This document shows, piece by piece, positions 56,842 through 64,000 of a DNA stretch of 64,000 nucleotides. The stretch is from positions 45,778,501 to 45,842,500 of the forward strand of contig NC_088919.1 in assembly GCF_963576675.1 (NCBI RefSeq). Direction: 5' to 3'. The position numbers and the translations under genes were made by a program. The notes below the pieces were generated by a model, which did not search any database, was not told where the DNA came from, and worked only from the letters and a program-made list of their open reading frames with translations. Each line of letters begins with the position of its first letter. Position 1 is the first letter of the stretch. Source of the DNA: Euphorbia lathyris (lineage: Eukaryota; Streptophyta; Magnoliopsida; Malpighiales; Euphorbiaceae).

Positions 56842-57362
56842 TGTAACACCCATTTTTACAAACCATAAATATATAGACAATAATAAAATTTTATTGAACG
56901 TATCATCAAATTGATACGCACAAACCCAATAACATCATTTATGAAATAAAAGCAAACACTTAAAGACTGGCGACTCCACATACTGGTCGATCCATATGAG
57001 CATCGCTAGACATTTCATAACATTAACCTGATAAGAAAACTGATGCAGAGGGGGTGAGGTTGGGAGGCCCAGTAAGATAGCCAATTAAATACATAGCACA
57101 ACCACACACGCATACAATTCAGTTTACATGCATTTAATAATTATTAGTTATCAAGCAAAACATCAAATAAATAAATATTATTATTAATTTATTCAAAGAC
57201 CCTACTTACTCTAGTCTAGTAATACCCAATGGTTGCTTGGCCAATAAAATCATATCCTGAGATACCCTGTCGTAACAAATACCCGGTATCCCGTCTTCTA
57301 GGTACCCTATCGTAACAAATACCCGGTACCTTAACACCCTGTCGTAACAAATACCCGGTGTT
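56842..57362 (+). mobile_element. gypsy-like LTR start with hairpin array
   Basis: It starts tgtaacacccatttttac, the usual opening of chromovirus-type LTRs in plants. No partner, coding region or target duplication was found, so it is a solo or truncated LTR at best, and the right border is unknown. The notable part is the hairpin array at its end. Confidence 0.4.
57261..57362 (+). repeat. three hairpins with matching loops and covarying stems
   Basis: Each unit is a 6-bp stem around an 18-nt loop that is the same in all three apart from one base (ct[g/a]tcgtaacaaataccc). The stems are gatacc/ggtatc (57261-57290), ggtacc/ggtacc (57301-57330) and aacacc/ggtgtt (57333-57362). Three of the six base pairs differ between units, and in each case both partners changed together. 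Confidence 0.75.
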
Positions 57363-58022
57363 TATATTTCACGTGATCATAATATTCCTTTTTCTCATTT
57401 CAATTGCAACCATTGAATATACTATCCTAGTTTAAGCTTTTATTCTCATATCTTTGACGTTTTCTAGAATCCAATTTACATTTACCATATGTATATTTCT
57501 CATTCTCATGCCATCATCGTCAATGTCATCCTCAAATATTTTCCTACCAACATGATCATGATTAACATATCGTATAGACATGTCAAACGTATAGATCAAA
57601 CCAATTACACAATTTATCTCAATTAGTCGGTATAACAACAATCACACAATCAGAGTTACCATATATTTAATTAACTACTCACATTCATTACAAGCATGTC
57701 AATCAATTACAATAAACATACAAACAAGCAAACAAAGAGCTACATATATAATTAACCACTTACCTCAATTCCGAAAGATAACACTAAATTGACAAGCCAC
57801 GATGATCTGATCTATCTTGAATTGATATATACTTCCCTATCTAAAAACAATGAATCTTTTTTTCAGGATATCAATATGGTTTGCGGCTCTCTTTCTCCCC
57901 CCAAAAACAAGAGTTCACAAAATATAATATATATATGTAGGGAAGAGGAGTTTACCCTAATAAATATTTGATTTAAAAGAATTCATTATTTTTTTAATGA
58001 TAATTATATATAATTGTTCTAA
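57363..58022. other. AT-rich intergenic or LTR-internal DNA
   Basis: No gene. It might still belong to the LTR-like element to its left. Confidence 0.35.
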
Positions 58023-58290
58023 TGATGCGGGGCATCTTTCCCTAGGATCGGGTCCGGACGAGGGAAGTCGGAGGAAGAACCAAGCACGAGCAATAAGCGA
58101 GTAAAGAGGCCAAAACAATACAACACAGCAGCTCAGACACGCTCTGCGTGTACTTGGGCACGCTCTGCGTGTATTTGAGATTGATCCGGAGAAGGTCCGG
58201 AAGGTCACATACGCAGGGCTTGGATTGGGCACGCTCCGTGTGGAAGAAAACACGCCCTGCGTACTTAAGGGTCTGACCCGGAGAAGGGCT
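58023..58290 (+). mobile_element. older LTR-like sequence hosting the Sirevirus insertion (right part, inverted)
   Basis: Starts tgatgcggggcatc and carries repeated imperfect palindromes such as cacgctctgcgtg (58138, 58159) and cacgccctgcg (58251). The last bases, gggct (58286-58290), are the complement of AGCCC before the Sirevirus 5' LTR. The reverse strand after that continues ttctccgggtcag, similar to ttctctggatcag at 35669 in the left part. Confidence 0.5.
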
Positions 58291-58784
58291 TGTTGGTCCC
58301 TTATAACGTGACAAGTTATTTCCAAGGGGGGGATAGGAACTATTTAAAAATTTGTCCGTTGAGGCTGACTTCTTTTCTTATGAAAAGGTTTACACAGCGT
58401 CACTAAGTAGATTCAAGACACAAGCTTAGTCAACTTGTGACTAAGTCTGCTTCTTCACTTGAGTCAGGAAATAGCACTTAGAGTCTATTCCTGAACTCAG
58501 CCTCTTAGTAAACTTAACTCAGCGTGAGTTCTTTACTTAGTCAGTTTTATAGCAAGCAATATATATTAAAGGAGTTTAAGGGTTAGAAAGATGTTACTCA
58601 GCAGACTTATCCTGGTTCGGCCTCTCCGCCTACGTCCAGTCCCCGGAACTCGTTCCGAGCTTTTCGAATTCTCTACTGAGCTCTTTAAAGGTAGAGCAAG
58701 AAACCTTTTACAGATAGAAGCTGAGTATAACAAGAGTACCTTCCTCTATACCTCTACTCACTCCTATACTACCGCTGAGTACTA
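58291..58784 (-). repeat. Sirevirus 3' LTR, second part, displaced and inverted
   Basis: On the minus strand this matches 36581-37074, the last 494 bp of the 5' LTR, including the exact LTR end ...CCAACA. By eye about 8 differences. Together with 45956-46516 it accounts for a whole 3' LTR apart from about 260 bp. Confidence 0.9.
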
Positions 58785-58880
58785 ATTTAATATTTTCAGC
58801 ACTTATAATATTCAGTACTTAAAATTTAATCCTTATTTTTTCAGCACTTAATTTTGAGTTTTATCAAACAACACCTTAGT
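58785..58880. mobile_element. MITE end fragment
   Basis: The repeated word ttcagcactta (twice exactly) and the terminal-like gttttatcaaacaacacctta suggest one end of a hAT-type MITE. The other end is missing; it is cut at 58785, one of the rearrangement breakpoints. Confidence 0.35.
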
Positions 58881-58889
58881 AATAATTCT

Positions 58890-59186
58890 AGAGAGAATAA
58901 CAGTAAGCACAAAGTAAGGTTAGAATAATGTGTATGTACCTTTGATCCCAAGAAGCTGGAGTATTTATATTCCATTCTGTAACAATCGCATTAATTCCAT
59001 TTATTGTCCTTGAATGTGAGTTTTGATGTTACTTTAGTTATACTCAATGGTTTAAGTATTAATGGAGTTGTTAGTATCATTAATGTCGGAGGTTTCTCCT
59101 TGATAACGGTTTAGAGACCCTGGATGGATCCGTTTCAAGAAACTTCCTCATGTTCACTTGGCGGATACAGATCTCCTTATAGCTAT
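58890..59186 (-). mobile_element. LTR-like fragment resembling the Tat LTR
   Basis: The stretch aatgtgtatgtacctttgat, then ctgtaacaatcgcattaat, parallels the order of words in the Tat LTR at 12820-12920 (gaatgtgtaccttgatag..., ctgtaacctttag..., cattaatgg). It is too diverged to be the same family. Borders are uncertain. Confidence 0.3.
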
Positions 59187-62085
59187 TTTTTTTTGGATAA
59201 AAGCAGGGTAGTGATCGAAAACTACTGACGGACATCCCAACTAGGTTGGCACCCCCGCCCGAAGAAACAGAACACCCCCGATATATTAAAAAAAGAATAA
59301 GATTGAAGGGAGCTCTCCGTCAAACACGGCACGGTTGCGAGATTTCCAAACCAGCCGGGGGAGGCAGCGATGCTGCAGATCAAAAAAGAAAGTAGAGAAA
59401 GGGGCAGTATGAGTAATGGCCAAGCCAAATACATACCCGATACTCTCCCAAAGTTTTGCAGCCACATCACAAAATAAGAAGAGATGTTCAGCAGATTCAA
59501 TATCAGAATTACAGAGCTCGCAGCGAGAAGCAAACTGAAATCCCCGAACCTGCAAAGATGCTTGTGTAGCAATACGCTGATGCAGCAGCTTCCAACAGGC
59601 GGCCGAACGGCTAGGCGGGATGAAAGCTGCCCAAAGAAATTTTCCCCAGTCAACCGTCGCAGCCTGAGGCGTTAAATGGCTGTAGAGAGCTTTAACAGAG
59701 AGCTGCCCTGTGTCAGAAGGCATCCAAACACAAAAATCCGAGTCATCAAGCCCCCTCGAAATTATGTATATGGTATTCTGGATGTTAACCGGAAGCCGGT
59801 GCAGATTGTGCCAGTCATTCCCTACAAGAAATTCTTCCACACAATTAAACAGACCATTTTGAACCCGGGGAGAAATCTCTAATTGATCAGCCACAGAGGG
59901 AGAAATCCAGCTGTCAGTCCAGAAATTGAGGTTTGAATGGCCGCCAATCCACTAAGTGCAATTTTGCCTGATAGTCGAATAAGTTGGCCGATAAGATACC
60001 CAGATGGAAGAGTTAGAGATTCGAGTCTTAGGCTGCCCCGAAGCCGTCAACAAACGGTGCCTTAGTAAGTCCACAACCAAAGAGCTGCCTTGCAAAAGTT
60101 CCCAACAGAATTTCCCCATCAAGGCTTGGTCAAAAATAACAAAATTTTTTAAGCCAAGGCCACCAGCTCTCACACTTTTACAACAAGACGCCCAAGAGAT
60201 AGTGACTAACTTTCACGTGTCCCGACAACCAGTCCAGAGGAAATTTCTAATTGCCTTGTTTACGGTATGTAGAAGAGACGCCGGCCATCGATACAGTAAA
60301 AACGAATGGATTAGAGCTCCTGATAAGGCCGATTTGATCAATGTTAACCTTCCAGCAAAGGAAAGAGAAGTGCCTTTCCAATTATTGAATTTTTCCATGA
60401 ACTTGTCTGCAAGAGGCTTCAGAAAATGGCGCCGCGGCGCCCCGACAAAAAGTGGGATCCCAAGGTATATAAATGGCGGGGCAGCCACATGAATTCCCAT
60501 AATAGTAGACAGAACCGTAGCCCTGCGACGAGTGACAGAGGCACTTAAAGAAAATAGAAGATTTCTCCCAGCTAACCACTTGACCCGAAAACTGGTTGTA
60601 TAACTGAAAAATATCACGGATTGCTCGCAAATTCCGTTTGGAAGCTTTCCCAAAGAGAAGAATATCATCAGCGTAGAGCAAGTGCGATGGAAAGCTAACC
60701 TGACCAGAATAAGCCATTGGCACGAAAATCCCGTTATACACCATCTTGGAGAGCCATCTACTAAAAACATCTTCAGCGATGCCGAATAAAATAGGCGATA
60801 GGGGATCCTCCTGATGGACCCCACGAGAACAACTGAAAAAACCCTTTGCAGAACCATTTATCATGATTGAAATTCTGGACGAGGAGAGAATAGCCGAAAT
60901 CCAATTCTGAAATTGAGAAGAGAAACCGAAAGAATCCATAACTGAGAGCAGGAAACCCCAATCCAGAGGGTCGAATGCTTTCTTAATGTCGATTTTCAAA
61001 GCCATGTTACCCCCATAGCATTTTTTGGCAAGAAGATTAACTCCCTTAGAAGCAGATGCAATGCATTGATGAATGCTACGCCCTTGTACAAAGTCGAATT
61101 GATTAGGAGAAATAATCCTAGCAGCAACGAGTGCAAGACGGTCAGCCAGAATTTTGGAAATAATTTTGTAATTAAAATTACTCATGGCAATGGGACGAAA
61201 TTGAGAAATTTGATTCACCCCATTGGTCTTTGGCAGTAGCGTTATAAGGCTAGAATTCAAGCCTGGGAGAATGTACCCAGTATTAAATAAACTGGTTACC
61301 ATGTTACAGACATCATGACCGACGATGGGCCAGAAGTGCTAATAGAAGAGACCACCAAACCCGTCAGGCCCTGGAGCGCTGTCTCTGTTTAGACTAAAAA
61401 TGGCTTTCCGTATTTCCTCCCTTCCCGGGGTTGCGACTAACATTTCGTTATCAATAGCCGAAACTAAGCTAGGAACCACATCATTAATTTGATCCTGCTC
61501 AAACTGTGCAGAAGATCCATTGAATAAATCGGTATACTAATCAATAATATGTTGCGAGATTCTCTCCTCATCCGATGAGGGCTGCCCGTCAATAATCAAA
61601 GAAGAGAGGTTAGTCTGTACCTTCCGGATTTTAGCAGCTATGTGAAAGAATTCTGAATTTCTATCTCCAACTGCAAGCCATTTGTTGCGGCTCTTGTCCC
61701 GGAGGAGCATTTCCTGACGCTGCAATTGAAGATCAAGCTCCTGCTGAGCCATAGACTCTCTCAGCTGTCGCTCAAAAGAAGGCCCATCAGCCGATATATC
61801 CCTTTGGGCCCGATCAAGATCAGACAAAGCAGCCGCAATGTTGTTTTCTAATCTCCCAAACACCAATTTATTCCATTCGCGTAACACAGGCCGAAGTGAC
61901 CGCAACTTATGAAGAAGCAATTGAGCAGGAGGGAGAGACAAATGTGAGTCAGTACAATGTTTGGAAATTACCTCCCAAATTGTAGGGTGAGTGGTCCACA
62001 TGGTGAGAAATCTGAACCTTGAGCATCTAGGAGTGCCGGAGGAGCAACGCAAAACAAGGGGAGAGTGATCAGATCGGTACCTGAA
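59187..62085 (-). mobile_element. L1-type LINE, 5'-truncated
   Basis: Read leftward: the end of the endonuclease, RT and zf-RVT, then a 3' end with a short A tail (T run at 59187-59195 on the plus strand). At its 5' side it abuts copia integrase code near 62085. No target duplication was found, so this border may itself be a rearrangement. Confidence 0.85.
59222..62085 (-). pseudogene. LINE ORF2, broken (endonuclease end, RT, zf-RVT)
   Basis: The 5' end holds YRSDHSPLVL, the conserved SDH block of L1 endonuclease. A coiled linker (LDRAQRDISADGPSFERQL) follows. The RT (61302-60382) shows SLITLLPKTNG, QFRPIAMSNFNYKIISKILA, FVQGRSIHQC and the active site LLYADDILLFG. A frameshift near 60500 leads into RGAAAPFSEASCRQ in the old frame while 60857-60213 carries the true continuation. 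The zf-RVT part (59894-59286) has CELCNSDIESAEHLFLFC. No RNase H follows. Several stops and shifts make it dead. Confidence 0.85.
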
Positions 62086-63159
62086 ATAGCAAGAGCCTTG
62101 TGTTTCACTATGCATGTTCCAAAAACCTTTTGGGCTGATGCTGTCATGACTGCTGTTTTCCTTCTTAATCGCATGCCTTCTCGTCGTCTTGACTTCCAAA
62201 CTCCTTTGAGGATGCTCTCTAGATTTCACTCTATACCAGCTTGTTTAAATATTTGTCCTAAAATCTTTGGTTGTGTCTGTTATGTTCATGTTCACTCCAC
62301 ACATCGTGATAAACTTGATCCACGGGCACTCAAATGTGTTTTTTTAGGCTATTCCAACACTCAAAAGGGATATAAATGCTTTCATCCACCTACAAACAAA
62401 TACTACGTTTCCATGGATGTAGAGTTTAGTGAAAAAGAGTCATACTTTTCTAGGGATGTGTCACTTATTCCTCTTCAGGGGGAGATTAATAGTAAGGAAG
62501 AGGAACATTTATGGTTAGCAGAAAAGAGGTTTTGGCAGTATAATGAACAAAATGGTGATGACAATGTGACTGAATCTGAGGGAGAGAGATCAGCTAGGCT
62601 ATTTCAACAAAAGTATTCTCGTAGAAATGGGACAGATCCTCCTCTCAATGATAATACCATGCCATCGGATGACTCTTCAAAGATTGACTCTGAGGTAAAT
62701 CTCCAGTTCCCTGAAAACCAAAACTCTTGTTTGGATCAATCTGTTGTTCCGATTCCTTCTTCTAATAATGATCAGGTTAAAAGATATCCTACTCGTGAGC
62801 GAAAAGAACCAGATAGGTTTGGGTTCTTTAACTCTTCTAATATTGCCTATCCAATATCCAACTTTGTATCATATCATCGCCTATCTCAAGCAAATCTAAC
62901 CTTTGCTCTCCAGTTATCTTCGGATTCAATACCTAATAATTTTCAGGAAGCCTTAGCTGACCCAAAATGGAAGGCAGCGATGGAAGAAGAGATGACAGCT
63001 CTTCAGAAAAATGCTACTTGGGAGATGTCGAATCTGCCTGAAGGAAAACAGACTATGGGATGTAAGTGGGTATTTACAGTGAAATACAAATCAGATGGAA
63101 CAGTAGAAAGGTACAAGGCCAGGTTAGTTGCCAAAGGTTATACACAAACCTATGGCATC
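62086..63159 (+). pseudogene. second copia element, 5' half (integrase end and RT start)
   Basis: The frame begins within the integrase (ARALCFTMHVPKTFWADAVM), then FLLNRMPSRRLDFQTPL and the GKR-like RALKCVFLGYSNTQKGYKCF. A hydrophilic linker leads to the RT N-terminus (PKWKAAMEEEMTALQKNATW, GCKWVFTVKYKSDGTVERYK, ARLVAKGYTQTYGI). The match stops at YGI (63158); the next codons are unrelated. The following RT residues of the family begin at 46517. No stop or frameshift is present in this half. Confidence 0.88.
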
Positions 63160-63437
63160 GTCAACTTAAATTTCTGACCGAAATGACACGAGACAGCCAC
63201 ATGGTTATTTTTATGAAAAAAATTTAAGTTTTGTTTTTTTATAAAATTAATCGACATGTGGTTGTCATCTGGTGCATATGCTGATTCCATGTGTCGTGAT
63301 GATCAGAGATCTCAATTGACTTATGTTTATGTGTCACCATGTCATCATTCAGATTCTTTTTAATCATTAAAATTATTACCTAATTGAGATAAAATTCAAA
63401 ATTTAATAACTTTATTGAAAGAAAGTTAAATTAAGTG
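63160..63437. other. AT-rich non-coding DNA
   Basis: No gene. Right-hand flank of the third rearrangement breakpoint. Confidence 0.4.
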
Positions 63438-63604
63438 AACATTTTGAAATAATCATGTAAATTTAGTAACCGATTGGGCATTTAACCCGAAAAAATGACA
63501 AAACTTTCTTTTTAAAATAGAAACATTTTGAAATAATTATGTAAATTTAGTATCCGATGGGGGCATTTAACCCGAAAGAAATGACAGTTTTCTTTTCAAA
63601 ATAG
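63438..63604. repeat. 84-bp tandem duplication
   Basis: Two units begin aacattttgaaataatcatg (63438) and aacattttgaaataattatg (63522) and end in aaaatag. They share gggcatttaacccgaaa and differ at about ten positions. Confidence 0.8.
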
Positions 63605-63777
63605 ATTTTTATCGCGAAAAAAAATGAAATTGTTGTAATAAAAGCATAACGACAAAACAATTGTTTTTTATTGAAATTACAACAGCAAACAAAAAAAAAC
63701 AAAAAAAAATGGAAAGAAAAAACAGCAGAAAAGAAACCCAGATTTACCTAGGAATGGACCTGGGAAATGACACTTCT
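63605..63777. other. A-rich non-coding DNA
   Basis: No gene. Contains the A-rich runs caaaaaaaaacaaaaaaaaa. Confidence 0.4.
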
Positions 63778-64000
63778 TGTAACACCCGACTCTAAAAGGC
63801 ATAAATTATGACGGGGAGGGGTTACATACATCTAATAGTTAAAACACAATTATATTCATACTTTTTTATCTATTCGGTTTGGACTTGATAATAATTTATT
63901 ATCAAACTTCCTACGCACAGGCCCGTCCCTGAGCATGGACAGAAGGGGGGCCTGCCCACGGCTCAATGATGAGAAGGGCCCCAATTATAGTAATGTATTA
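63778..64000 (+). mobile_element. possible LTR start running off the window
   Basis: tgtaacacccgactc resembles the chromovirus-type LTR opening also seen at 56842. A block at 63919-63985 (ggcccgtccctgagc) resembles hAT-like sequence and may be a nested insertion. Too little is visible to decide. Confidence 0.3.

Noticed and set aside
57261..57362. CRISPR-like array
   Set aside because: Three short hairpins in plant nuclear DNA without spacers of constant length or cas genes. They are an LTR-internal structure.
58591..58785. 64-codon plus-strand frame (MLLSRLILVRPLRLRP...)
   Set aside because: It lies entirely in the inverted LTR fragment of the Sirevirus.
62086..63159. independent insertions of two copia copies instead of one split element
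   Set aside because: Considered, but both halves end at the same residue of the same domain with no codon lost, and the same breakpoint also splits the Sirevirus LTR. One split element is more economical, though not proven.

Overview
The window is nuclear DNA of a flowering plant, most likely a eudicot. It is AT-rich and its genes have plant-type GT-AG introns. Only three host genes look intact; the rest is transposable elements, mostly decayed and nested. No tRNA, rRNA, CRISPR or prokaryotic feature was seen. All alignments, identity figures and splice models were made by eye.

Host genes. (1) A fasciclin-like arabinogalactan protein (2899-3630, +). (2) A nine-exon P58IPK/DNAJC3-type ER co-chaperone (5559-9587, -), with an exact plant ER-stress element (CCAAT-N10-CACG) about 210 bp upstream of its start. 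(3) An intronless, basic and serine-rich plant protein of unknown function (32819-33787, +) that carries a perfect 66-bp in-frame duplication.

Layout. 1-1282: 3' end of an L1 LINE. 2281-2438: a tRNA-derived SINE. 3858-4514: RTE LINE remnant. 10553-11903: second L1 fragment. 12683-22511: a complete but dead Ty3/gypsy element of the Tat type (521-bp LTRs, CTTTT target duplication, dual RNase H, a spliced antisense ORF), inserted into a hAT-like MITE. 24340-26012 and 54028-55554: two related Mutator-like elements with TIRs of about 107 bp. 26-31.5 kb: a cluster of MITEs. 35742-46516: a Sirevirus-type Ty1/copia element (1.33-kb LTR, gag, pol, envelope-like ORF). 46517-48010: the 3' half of another copia element. 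48.5-53.3 kb: fragments of at least three unrelated genes (RAN1/HMA7 copper ATPase, plastid CDP-diacylglycerol synthase, malectin-like LRR kinase) with introns kept. 56.8-57.4 kb: LTR-like sequence with three covarying hairpins. 58291-58784: inverted second half of the Sirevirus 3' LTR. 59187-62085: third L1 LINE. 62086-63159: 5' half of the copia element whose 3' half lies at 46.5 kb.

Main inference. The split Sirevirus LTR, its matching AGCCC target duplication 12 kb away, and the two copia halves that fit together fix three breakpoints, near 46516, 58784 and 63159. The simplest reading is that two adjacent segments (about 12.3 and 4.4 kb) were each inverted in place after both elements had inserted. 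An assembly error would give the same pattern and must be excluded first.
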